Counted from the first letter of the stretch, positions 1 through 8,366 are shown. The stretch: 10,077 nucleotides of DNA from Falciphora oryzae (GCA_000733355.1 JNVV01000004.1:907707-917783); one strand, 5' to 3'. The notes: generated from the sequence alone by a model not told the origin. Made by a program: numbers and translations.

Positions 1-177
1 ACGAGGCATCTCGAAGCCTTTCCGGAGGTGCAGTCAAATTCATCACAATTGTGCCAGTCTAGTTTGTACTAACCTCCAAAATACACCTCATGCGCTATAT
101 GGTTGCTAACAAATACCTACCTAGGTACATACCAACAGCATAAAACCACACCACAGGACACCGTGCCAAAAGATACC

Positions 178-731
178 ATGTTAAAAGCAACCACGTCCGA
201 GGACACGGTGCCACAGGACGCCATCCCCGAGTACGGACTAGCATCCCCATGGTGGAGCTTGGTCATACATTTTGTCTACTTTGCTAATGAAAAATCTCGA
301 ACAGCGAATGGGCAAGTTCCGATGAAGAAGAGTTCGAAGACATAGTGCCCAAGCCGTACGTGGTACCCGTCATGGAGGAGCCCAAGACGGTATCATGGGA
401 CATCGACATTAGCGACGCAGACTTCAAACGGCTCCAGGTCGGCTTCCGGCCCAAGGACCAGGACGACAAGTGGTACTTCTTGGCCATGGATCCCGACGAG
501 GCCGGTAACACACGCTTTCACATAATCCGCTTCTTTTCGCGCCTCGTGTTTTACACTTTCCATATCACGCCCGTCGACGGCGGCCGCTACAAAATCGATT
601 CCTTCAGCTGGGAACAGAAGGTGTGTGTCCCCGAGACGGAAGCGGAGGCCAAGGAGCATGCCGTGTCCCTGTGCAGAGGCCACCTTGGGTGCACCTTCGA
701 AGCGCTGCCGGATTACGATCCTCGCTGGTGA
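178..731 (+). CDS. Uncharacterised fungal protein with acidic N-terminus, two exons
   Basis: Proposed exons are 178-230 and 305-731, giving 159 residues; the 74-nt intron 231-304 has donor GTACGG, branch-like GCTAATG at 283-289 and acceptor ACAG. Splicing completes a GAC codon and joins the two open frames exactly. The protein starts with a Thr/Asp/Pro-rich stretch, then an acidic patch (SSDEEEFED), then a globular part with VSWDIDISDADF, DDKWYFLAMDPDEAGN, HIIRFFSR and IDSFSWEQ, ending DPRW. From memory, small fungal hypothetical proteins share this DDKW / HI-R / WE pattern; no function is known to me. The start is uncertain: ATG 178 is the first in-frame ATG, but the frame is open upstream to about 103, and branch/acceptor-like signals (GCTAAC at 105-110, CTAG at 121-124) suggest another 5' exon, perhaps outside the window. 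It converges with the HET remnant on the other strand, stops 122 bp apart. I am fairly sure it is real and unsure of the 5' end. Confidence 0.7.
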
Positions 732-853
732 GGCCTGCTCTGTGCATCCCTCCGGCACTGTCTGTAGCAAGCAGCAGCTTGATGGCGGTCTTGGCAGAAA
801 TACATAGGTAGCTGGTGGCATCTGGCAAAGAAGATTTAAAGATCAGGGTTCCC

Positions 854-2005
854 TCAGTATAGATGAATCTCAGCTGACTCTTCCTCAATCTCCTCCAATG
901 CCTCGCCCTTCATGGCGCCGTACACAACCACGTCGGCCACAAACGTAAAGTCCAGGCGGCACCGCCCCTCCCGGCAGGCCTGGCTCCTGCCCGGGGCCTC
1001 CTCCTGCCGCTCCAAGAGCAGCGGGAGCGCGGATCCGCCGACGAGCCACACTTCGTGCCCGGGCCTGGCGCTGCATGGACCCAGCCCCACGCGGCCGCTC
1101 TCCGTGATGAAGACGGCCTGCCCGCCGAGCATCCTCTCCGCCCAGCTCCCCGTCGGCCCCTGGGGCAGCTGAGCGCTGAGGTCGCCCTCGTCCTGCCCGC
1201 GCTGCGCCTCGCCCGGGCTGGAGGATAGGCTGCCCGTCGCGACGCCGACGAGCGCGTGCACCCAGCCCGGCCGCAGCCGCCCCCCCGGGCGGGCCCCCTC
1301 AAACTGCCTGGCCAGGCGCCACCACTCCACCCTGCCCGACGTGAGCAGGGCGGCGCCGGGCGTGCCGGCCGGGACGTCGGGCTCCTTTTCCCCCACCACC
1401 GCGACCGTGTCCAGCTGGACGCCGTGCAGGAGCAGCGCGCGAGGCCGCGTCGGCGCCGCCGGGCCGTCGTCGCGGCGCCCCGAGACCGGCTCGTCCATGG
1501 TCGCCAGGCCGGCCTCGAGGCCGGGCAGTCTCGGGCCGCGGCCGTCCGCCAGGGCCCACCACCAGATGCGGCTGTGGTACCAGAACGGCGTGCGCTGTCC
1601 CGGCGTCGTCACAGACCAGTCAACCGCCCAGGACGGCAGGCCTGGGACCCGCGAGGCCTCGCCATGCCGCGAGATGATAGGAATCAAGCTCCCAATGTTG
1701 CGGATGAGGTCGGCCGTCACCCTGGCGAACAGCGTGCACTCGTCCATCGTGTAGTCGCACGACGCCGCGCTCGGCAGCCTGATGTCGGCCCGGAACCCCA
1801 GGAGGGCGTAGACCTTGTCGCGCGGATCGCTCGCCAGCCGCCACCGCCACCGCCAGAGCAGATGAAGCGGATGGTCGGTCCGGGAGTCCCTCAGCCCGCA
1901 GGTCCTGCTCATGATGTCGTCTTTGAGGCCGTTCCACAAGAACACGGCCGGTATCTCGTGTCCCGAGCCTTTCGTGCTATAGGCAAGCAATCTACAAGAC
2001 TTCAC
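854..2005 (-). pseudogene. HET-family (heterokaryon incompatibility) protein, 5'-truncated remnant
   Basis: This open frame of 383 codons matches the C-terminal half of fungal HET proteins, which trigger cell death after fusion of incompatible hyphae. Seen in order: LASDPRDKVYALLGF (about codons 57-71), a CDYTMDE segment (83-89), GSLIPI followed by LPSWAVDWS (123-131), then near the C-terminus ITESGRVGLGP, RPGHEVWLVGG and YGAMKGEA. These are the regions that normally follow the HET domain. The HET domain itself, normally N-terminal and roughly 150 residues, is absent. The frame opens at a stop just upstream of 2005 without an ATG; the first ATG is at 1912 on the minus strand. Minus-strand translation of 2006-2350 shows nothing HET-like and no clear intron signal. 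The coding part shows no internal stops and keeps GC-rich codons, so truncation may be recent, or a distant upstream exon may exist. The family call is firm; pseudogene status is likely but not proven. Confidence 0.75.
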
Positions 2006-2203
2006 TTCTAAGACCCCCAGACCTCAGTGACCAGACCCAGATCAGGAACAGTCAACGTGGCTACTGCTAGACACCCTCTCCTTAGGCGCCCTACCTTAGG
2101 AGCAGAACCCGTAATTGTAACAGCTGGTCGTAGCATTTAAGAGTCTCGACCGAGAGGGTTTCGATCGAGGCATCGACACCTTTCAAAGCGGCCTTTAATC
2201 TCT

Positions 2204-2240
2204 CGTCTGGCGTCTGGTTGTCTGGCGTCTAGTCGTCTGG
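2204..2240. repeat. Degenerate CGTCTGG tandem repeat
   Basis: CGTCTGG or a near variant occurs five times in a row with 0-1 bp between copies: 2204, 2211, 2219 (TGTCTGG), 2226 (CGTCTAG) and 2234. The stretches 2211-2225 and 2226-2240 form a 15-bp tandem pair differing at two positions, both transitions. It probably arose by replication slippage; no function is suggested. Confidence 0.6.
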
Positions 2241-2892
2241 CTTCGACAAATGCGGAGCGATGCGCAAGGCGAGCGCTCCACCGTGCCGTTATTGGTGAGC
2301 GCTTCCGCGCGGCCCGCTCGAGGGCAATTTTGTGGAAGGGGCTCATTCGGTCACAATGTCTCTATATTCGTAAGGGTGTTATAATGATTTGCGGCGCTCG
2401 TGGGAGTGCATAATGGCACGGCCCGCCGAAATTGGGGTCGAAGAAATTGGGAGACGTGATCCAGCCGCGTTGTTAGGCTTGGTTTAACGGGAGGAAAAGG
2501 TTGGGGCAGAGGATGGTGGGTCCATCGGCGATCCCGGTGGGATTTGGACGCGGCTGGGGCAAGGGAATCTGAAAGATAGCGGGTTTGAAGGAGGCGGGTT
2601 GTGGAATCTTTCGGCAGGTCCACCCCACCTGGGAAAGCAATCGAAAAAGCAATTTCCAAAAGGTACATTGCACATTTCGTGCATCTCAAAATGCCATCGT
2701 CCAGTCCCTGTTCTGCCCGCTAGCTTGCATTTACAAGGTGTGGAGCATGGAGAAGAGCAGAGGGTGAGGCGCCAATGATGGGCGGCCATTGGCTAGAGTG
2801 CCAAGGTCCCGGATCCCAAATGCTCTCTTCTAGTCAAAAAGGCCCTCACATGTTTTGGAACTTGGACAATTCGGGAGCCATTGGGATCAAGA

Positions 2893-2932
2893 GCGTCCGG
2901 AAACGGAGGTTTCGGCCTCCAGAAACGGACGC
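2893..2932. repeat. Imperfect inverted repeat (hairpin potential)
   Basis: GCGTCCG (2893-2899) pairs with CGGACGC (2926-2932), and GGAGG (2905-2909) pairs with CCTCC (2916-2920) around a 6-nt loop; the 5-nt segments between the stems do not pair. It is too broken for a confident structural call, and no neighbouring gene explains it. Confidence 0.4.
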
Positions 2933-3244
2933 CTTTGTTCCTTTTTGCTCCTAGCCAAGCGTTCCCCTACTGCCGTATTTTGGCGCCCCACCCTACACAC
3001 CCACTTGCGCTCCGACCCGATGCACTATCCCTGGATGAGACAAGAAATGTGCTCCTGGCGCTTCTGCTCCCCCAATGGCATGGCCCGTGTACGCCAAGAC
3101 AGGTTTTTGTCGGCAACTGCACTTAATCGTGCGCATCTCGCCACCGCCGCTGCCTGCTGGGTGCGGTCGTGACTGGCCCGGAAAGCAGTGGCGACGTCCC
3201 TGAAAACCCCGTTTAGCATCCGCGGCCTTCTCTACGCTATTTTC

Positions 3245-3316
3245 CATGCTGCCCTTCATGCTGCCCTCCATGCTCCCCTCCATGCTCCCCTCCATGCTCC
3301 CCTCCATGCTCCCCTC
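3245..3316. repeat. 12-bp minisatellite, six copies
   Basis: Six head-to-tail 12-mers with no spacer. The last four are identical (CATGCTCCCCTC), the second differs by one base and the first by two. On the minus strand it reads as repeated Met-Glu-Gly-Ser (one unit Met-Lys-Gly-Ser) within a short open frame, but that frame has no recognisable protein after the repeat. The homogeneity of the downstream copies against the upstream ones is what recent slippage or unequal exchange produces. Confidence 0.9.
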
Positions 3317-3319
3317 CAG

Positions 3320-3600
3320 CCGTGCACCCCCGTGTCGAGGGGGTACTAGCTTGCCAGCCTACCTAGCTTGATAGTCTGTCAAAGGTGTTGGGTCCAACAA
3401 CCAATTAGCAAGACCTGTGGTGCACTGGCTCTCATCTAGGCATTCCTGTCGAGGTCGCCAGGTCTGTCTTTTCTATATGTGTAACATTTCATGCCTCATA
3501 TGTGAAAGGGAGCTTTTCTACTTTTTAAATCTTGATTTTTTTTATTTATTTTTTTGCACAGTTTTTGAGCTTTTGTATTTGTGATAGGCGGTAGCTGTGA
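3320..3600. other. AT-richer intergenic stretch with T-rich tract
   Basis: No gene is seen. The base composition drops to AT-rich around 3470-3580, with an almost pure T run at 3536-3555 interrupted by two A. The DNA on either side is GC-rich. It could be an intergenic boundary or the edge of older inserted DNA; nothing decides between these. Confidence 0.5.
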
Positions 3601-4635
3601 CCGCTGGTATGGGCGCCAACGATCACGGCTTCAATTGCAGCAATTGCTGCAATCGAGGGCAGAGTGGCCCGCGCCCGCATGCACCCAATGGAGGTGCCAG
3701 GACTTGGACGGGACCCATCTTTCCCTCTGGGCCCGCGGGATGAGCGGGGATAGTTGGTCAGCGGGCCTCTGCCCTACTAGAGGGCACCGCCCTGGATCAG
3801 CCTCCGGCCACGATACCTTCAATGGACATCTTCTTTCCCACCGCTTTCGATTGACGCCCTCTCGCGCTTACAGTAGCCGTATAGTGTGAAAGGAGGAGCG
3901 CGTACTTAAATAAGCGATAGTCGGTGCCATGGTGCGCGTTCTAGGGCCCCAAGGGGCGCCCACGTTCGCCGGTACCCAGATCCTGTCCCGTATCGGCTCC
4001 ATGGCCCAAAGCCCGCCCTCGTCCGCCTCCGTGACTGCACCGAGATATACAAACGCATTTCCGAGCTTAGGGAGGCGCTACCGAGCGGCGACGATATCGA
4101 GTCGTTCCTGAACGTCCCGCCCCTCCACTTCATCATCCCGGACACCTTTGTGTCCCGTGTCCTTTAAATCGCAAATGGCTGGCTTTTTCCGTAACGCGTG
4201 CCCCAGTTCGGCCGGAAGCGCCCGAGCGTGGCTCGGGATAGCAGGGATATGCTTTAATGGGGGCGGCGGCTCGGCACATCCCGAAATCTGGCCATTAGCT
4301 AACGAGCGGAGGCTCCCCGCGACGCCAAAGGAAACGCCCGATATGCTGCTCCCCGTAAAATCCGACCTTTCCCTATACGGCGGCTTCCTCGACATATCGA
4401 CAAATGGCGGCGGCCCATCGCTCCCGAAACTGGTTTTTAGGAAGGGGTCCATCGCCGCTCTGTTCTGACGGCTGAAGCCGTTTCGACTGCCGTCTTGCGC
4501 TGGTACGTCCTGCAAAAGCGAGCATGGAAACGCTATTTTGGGCGGTATGGGGATGTGGCAAATTGTAATGCAACCGGTCCTGCTGCCCGCCGGGGTCCAC
4601 GACCGCACCTTGGGGTTTTGTCGCGAGGTCGGGCG
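3601..4635 (+). other. Possible decayed coding sequence (plus strand, frame 1)
   Basis: Plus frame 1 contains protein-like stretches with C-ending codons, best at about 4033-4164 (IYKRISELREALPSGDDIES, then FLNVPPLHFIIPDTF) and again at about 4465-4560 (AVLRWYVLQKRAWKRYFGRY). Stops lie at 3751, 3778, 3874, 3907, 4165, 4192, 4255, 4300, 4438 and 4636. All ten are TAA or TAG and none is TGA; the first TGA is at 4819. This is what C-to-T change at CpA in glutamine codons (RIP) would leave. I do not recognise the family. Plus frame 2 from 4148 to 4657 is also nearly open, with one TGA at 4466, and a minus-strand frame is open over the same DNA, so the assignment is weak and chance open frames in GC-rich DNA remain possible. 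Confidence 0.25.
3634..3653. repeat. Perfect 20-bp palindrome
   Basis: Bases 3634-3653 equal their own reverse complement, with half-site ATTGCAGCAA and no spacer. A dyad of this size can bind a dimeric protein or form a cruciform, but no adjacent intact gene gives it a context. Confidence 0.8.
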
Positions 4636-4986
4636 TAGCGGCGAACCCATGCTGTAGGATGGGCCACGCATCCTTCCTTGGCTGCCCGCGTGGTCGCGAA
4701 TCGCCCGCCTCCCTCGGCCCCCGCCGCTGCTGCTGGCGTCCGGGCGCTCAGGCGCGGAGCCCAGCGATTCGGGGGAAGCGTGAGGGACTGGGCCTCTGCA
4801 GGAGCGAGCTGCGTGCGGTGATTGCTGGGGATGTTGTGAGCGCGGTGGACAGGACTGCGGCGGCGTTAGTGGTCGGGGGAAGCGGGACGTCGATGGCGAG
4901 CATACGGCGGGCTGGGAGGACTCGGAGGAAGCAGCGGGGGCTGGAGGTAGGGCTTTGGTCTGCGGTTGGAGCCGCTGGGCGCCATG
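4078..4986 (-). other. Long minus-strand open frame, possible decayed disordered protein
   Basis: On the minus strand the frame ending at the TAG in 4078-4080 stays open for 302 codons up to a TAA at 4987-4989, with its first ATG only at 4671. The upper half is rich in Pro, Ser, Gln and Gly (for example ASSSGGGRGRRAIRDHAGS), as in disordered regions of fungal regulatory proteins. Just upstream, other minus frames look coding-like: an ATG at 5056 opens MDDYAPDGRSF, and a further frame near 5030-4930 carries VDSEDDLNMAPSGSNRRPKP. A broken gene starting at 5056 with two frame changes would explain this; so would chance in GC-rich DNA. No family is recognised, and it competes with the plus-strand reading of the same DNA. 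Confidence 0.25.
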
Positions 4987-5056
4987 TTAAGATCGTCCTC
5001 GCTGTCGACCGCCCCGTGACTGTAAAGGATCGACCATCGGGTGCGTAATCATCCAT

Positions 5057-5728
5057 GGGCGTGCGGTTTAGAAAGTTAAACGGCCATTTGGGATGCCCGG
5101 ACAGGCACCCGACGGGTCGAAGTAATAGGTCATTTGCATGGTTTTAGCTGCTGCGGACGACACGAATGGAATGAATGCTTGCTAGAACAGCCCAAGTAAA
5201 AACCTGGTGACGGCGGCCTGCTCCATTTCTATCATCTTGCCATAGCGACGTCGACACAGCTTTATCGCTGTACTTTCCATTTTTCGCAGCTCGGACAAAC
5301 TGAAGCGCACTTTAGCAAGCCCCAGAGTTTGAATATCGATATAAGACAGCAGGTATTGCATGCCATGTCACTGGGGCGGCATGCGGAAGGCCCCTATTTC
5401 TGTTGCCGCCGCGCCCTTTTTATTCGCCGACTCCCTGGGTAGCCATAACAGGAGCCAGTATGTTTGTCTCACCCATTGGAGACCCTTCTGGGCCGTCGGC
5501 TGGTGTCATGCGTTAAGGGAGAGGCGGTGGCTGCACGGGCTCCTTCTGTTTCCCGAATCCAATTATTAAACCAAACTGCAGCTACTTAATAACTATTCTC
5601 GTCACCGGGCGGCCAACACACCATTTGCTTTGGTCAAAGCTGCCCCTTCTTGCCCATCCCTGGCAGTACTGGTGTGCTCCAGTAGCGCCCCTTAGGCCCA
5701 AGCTCATCCATGCCTGTGTCCCCGCAGC
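5057..5728. other. Intergenic stretch, no gene seen
   Basis: No recognisable protein or RNA gene. The right end should hold the 3' untranslated region of the membrane-protein gene on the minus strand. An exact AATAAA signal was not found, only A/T-rich motifs around 5560-5595. A 10-bp palindrome (ATATCGATAT, 5333-5342) is present and is short enough to be chance. Confidence 0.5.
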
Positions 5729-7522
5729 TCAAAGAAACGGTACAAACCTGCCAACGGTCATGTAAACTCCCAGCGGCTGAGACCGAAGGCTAGCAGAATC
5801 CTCAATGTAAATGTACAGGCGGCAAAAAATGTATGTGGCGGAGGCCAAAAAGATAGGGACCATCCACCGCAATGACACTTCCATGTCGGGGTCTTGGTCG
5901 GGTGATATGTTCCGCCACTTAGCCAGCCAGGCCTCGAGCCGAAACATGAACTTTAGCAGTCCTGTTTTTCTGTGCACCGCGGGTCTCGCCGCGTAAGCGG
6001 CATCGGACACGTCCGAATCCCCAGCTCCCCTCCGGGTTAGACTGAGCTCCTCATCGGTAGCTGGAGGGGGAAGCACGCTGTTTGTGTTTGAGCCGCTGCC
6101 ATTACCGGCGCTTCTGTCCTTACCTTTACCTACCATCTTCCTGGTGGTAAATATATAAACTGAAAAGTACATCATCCCCAGGACAGAAAACACCGAATGA
6201 TAAGTGGCACAAATCCGCCACAGCTCGCGCTCTGCGGTCGTAGGGAAATGGAAGTTCCAAGCGATAAGAAGAGAAAGGCTAAATGGAGTCTGGATTAAGA
6301 AACCAAAAGCGATAAGGACCCAGTCGTCGAAGGGGAGAAATATATCGGACGGGAACCGATCCCAAGGAGTTACTTTCAGCTGTCGATTAAAAAGGGGAAG
6401 GTGAACCATATAGGTTAGCTCCGAGCAGTATCTCCAGTGCTTTTCCATATGGAACTCGCGCCTAGAAATAAAGTCGAGCGGGGTGCGGTAGTAGTTGTGC
6501 GGCAAGCTTGGGTGTGTCTGGACGGAAACGCATACTGTTAGTAGTTGCTCGGTGCAAACTGACTAGGTCCGAAAACTATAAAAAGTTGCATGCACATACC
6601 TCCCGCCGGGCGAAATCCCGGATGGCACGAATCGTCCTGCCGTCTTTAGTGTTGAGGATGGTGGCCTGGTTGATGGAGGGCTTAAAGTACCAGTTGGCGG
6701 ATGTGGCGATCATAACCACGGCAAAAGACATGGCGGTAAGCTCCAAAGTGGTTATGGGATAGCCGTTGGCGACTCTTTGAATCTCGGTGACTACGAACCA
6801 AAACGCCTGCCATACTGTAATTATCCTAACACAATGTTAGCGGGGCGCTTTACAGCGCTTAGGTTTGGCGACACTCACTTGGTCAAGTCATCAACCCTGC
6901 TCCGTTTGTCTATCTCCTCTTTTGTCAAGACAGGAAAGTCGAGGTGGCCATGCTTGACAAGATAAAATAGCTGCTCGGCATTTATGGGGAACTCGCGGGG
7001 GAAATCGGGAGCTCGGAGGTGGAAGCCGCCCATGTCGGCAAAGAAACCATGCGTCAGAGTCCAAGGCGTGCCTTGGGAGAGCTCTGGGGCCTCTCGAAAC
7101 ATCTGGAGGTGCAGTACCAGGTTAGGAGGTACTAGGAAAAAGCAACTGTTTGGGAAAGCGGGGCCAAGCACCTTAACACTTTTTCTTGCACTGGCTAGTT
7201 GCCCGATAGAAATTCCAAAAAGGAAGTCAGGCCCCAGGAAGCCGATGAGGGCGAGGTTGAGCTTGTCGACAAAGTGGTGATACCATTTGTCGTTAGGGGA
7301 GGGGGCGTTGGGGTAGGTAGCTATCCACACGCAAAGGAAGATGGTCAAGCAGCTCGACCACAAAATGTCGACGGTGCCTCGATCCCTGCTCGAAGCGACC
7401 CAGCCGACGAGCTTGGTTAAGTCCCCGCCGTCGACGGTGCCGTTCACAGGCGTTGTTGCATTAGAGGATCTGGCAAAAAGTAGCCCGTAAGCGTATGGTG
7501 GAAAGTGGTGCATGGCGGGCAT
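5729..7522 (-). CDS. Multi-pass membrane protein of an uncharacterised fungal family
   Basis: Exons on the minus strand are 7522-6879, 6825-6600 and 6517-5729, giving 552 residues. Intron 6878-6826 (53 nt) has donor GTGAGT, branch GCTAAC and acceptor TTAG; intron 6599-6518 (82 nt) has donor GTATGT, branch ACTAAC and acceptor CCAG. Both keep the frame. ATG 7522 is the first in frame. Visible family signatures are RGTVDILWSSCLTIFLCVW (48-66), GFLGPDFLFGISIGQL (94-109), WTLTHGFFADMGGF (154-167), ANGYPITTLEL (234-244), YYRTPLDFISRREF (299-312), WNFHFPTTAEREL (377-389) and SLRSQPLGVY (533-542). Hydrophobic spans suggest about seven or eight membrane segments; the N-terminus carries Asn-Ala-Thr and Asn-Gly-Thr glycosylation sequons. 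A charged, Gly/Ser-rich loop (about 415-503) precedes the last membrane span. Such proteins are common in ascomycetes, but I know of no assigned reaction or substrate. Residues 118-140 probably represent an unspliced 69-nt intron (see separate entry), which would leave 529 residues. Confidence 0.85.
7103..7171 (-). other. Probable in-frame intron inside the membrane-protein gene
   Basis: The minus strand reads AAG then GTGCTT at 7171, a CTAAC branch-like site at 7125-7121, and CTCCAG ending at 7103. The length is 69 nt, a multiple of three with no stop codon, so gene finders can read through it. As coding sequence it gives 23 residues (118-140) that do not fit the family as I remember it; removing them joins ARKSVK directly to MFREAPELSQGTPWTLTHGF, which restores usual spacing. 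The donor is weaker than those of the other two introns. Confidence 0.6.
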
Positions 7523-8160
7523 AGTGATGCTTCCACCAATTAAGCAAAGGTGGAGGGGTGGTTCGCGGGCAAGGCTATGCTGCCAGCGCGAGAGCGTGGG
7601 CGGACTAGCCTAACAAGCATCGCTTGGAAAACGGGGCAGAAGTGTGCGTGCAGCAGGCCTTTTGTATGTACAACTGGGGCCTTTCATGGGAAAATTAGGC
7701 TGTTCATTCGGGTTCCCCTCTTTCCAGGTCCCTTGCCAGCCAGCACATCACTCCTGCATATAGGGGCGAGGCCAGCCTCATGCATCAGCAACCAGGAGGC
7801 CACATGAAGCAGGCCTCCCAGCAGGCTGTCAGCCAGCGCTTACTGGGTTATATTTAACGCACGTCCTGTTCCGGCGCCACACAACCGCCTAGACTGGGCC
7901 AAGCTCCCGAATTTGGGCTAGCGCTGCCCGGGGAAACGCTAGGCACCAGCCGCTCGGGGCTGCTTTTTGGCTGCCAAATGTTTCCAGTCCCGCGACCAAC
8001 CGTGACAGGGTCTGGGACTGGGGAACTGGGCTGGGCGGTTGGTAATCCCCCAGGCCCATCCAACCACGGCTGCAGCCCAGTCCCTGTGCTGTCTCCTTGA
8101 CTGCAACTAGCCGCCTGCAACTGCAGCAGGTACCCGCCAGCCCAGCGGTAACTTGAGTTT
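7523..8160. other. Intergenic stretch between divergent genes
   Basis: No gene is recognised. The left end should contain the promoter and leader of the minus-strand membrane-protein gene; an ATTGG (CCAAT complement) lies 14 bp upstream of its ATG, at 7536-7540. CCAGTCCC (7984-7991) and GGGACTGG (8014-8021) form an 8-bp inverted repeat with a 22-bp spacer, possibly a chance event. A long minus-strand open frame over the right part is the antisense shadow of the methyltransferase remnant and its leader. Confidence 0.5.
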
Positions 8161-8245
8161 TCCTTCGTTCCAATCGCGCCCACCCTTTCTCTTCCTTCCC
8201 ATTTCCCCCTTCTTTCCCATTTTGTGCTCCTTTCCCGTCCGCGCT
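8161..8245 (+). promoter_or_regulatory. CCAAT box and pyrimidine-rich promoter-like tract
   Basis: A CCAAT pentamer at 8170-8174 is followed by a strongly C/T-rich stretch (about 8181-8240) ending roughly 190 bp before the methyltransferase ATG. Pyrimidine-rich tracts commonly precede transcription starts in filamentous fungi, so this is probably the old promoter of that gene. This is inference from composition and position only. Confidence 0.4.
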
Positions 8246-8345
8246 CAAGACCCGCCAGAAGCCCAGGCAACAGAGTACTTACCCTCGTCCAATGCCAACG
8301 GCCTCGACGTCGCCTAGACCCGACGCGTTCTAACTCGCTGCGACT

Positions 8346-8366
8346 CCCCACCCCCACCCCCACCCC
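8346..8366 (-). other. G-quadruplex motif on the minus strand
   Basis: The plus strand has four C runs of 4, 5, 5 and 4 separated by single A. The minus strand therefore has G4-T-G5-T-G5-T-G4, which fits the strict four-run, short-loop quadruplex pattern. It lies 67 bp upstream of the methyltransferase ATG, in the likely leader, on the template strand. It is also a simple (CCCCCA)n microsatellite. Confidence 0.7.

Larger units (their letters stand above)
2006..3244. other. Stretch without a recognisable gene
   Basis: No frame on either strand gives a recognisable protein. The short open frames here lack family motifs and mostly begin at non-ATG codons. The stretch lies upstream of the HET remnant, where its lost 5' half would be expected, and contains the CGTCTGG tandem and the 2893-2932 hairpin listed separately. 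Confidence 0.5.

Noticed and set aside
1256..2011. 251-codon plus-strand open frame
   Set aside because: It is the antisense of the HET remnant, which carries clear family motifs; the plus frame is Arg/Pro/Gln-rich and matches nothing.
2855..3172. 105-codon plus-strand open frame
   Set aside because: Starts at a non-ATG codon and shows no family motif or consistent codon preference.
2993..3307. Minus-strand open frame beginning with Met-Glu-Gly-Ser repeats
   Set aside because: The repeat is a DNA minisatellite, the first Met is just one repeat unit, and nothing recognisable follows.
3386..3399. TGTTGGGTCCAACA as a possible LTR tip
   Set aside because: It begins TG and ends CA with partial symmetry, but no partner repeat, primer-binding site or polypurine tract was found, and no reverse transcriptase or integrase motif is present.
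3581..3889. 102-codon plus-strand open frame
   Set aside because: No family motif, poor codon pattern and composition typical of a chance frame; frame 1 over the same DNA looks somewhat more protein-like.
4148..4468. 106-codon plus-strand frame 2 open frame
   Set aside because: It starts at TTG, its first ATG is at 4175, and it overlaps two other open frames; kept only as part of the ambiguous region.
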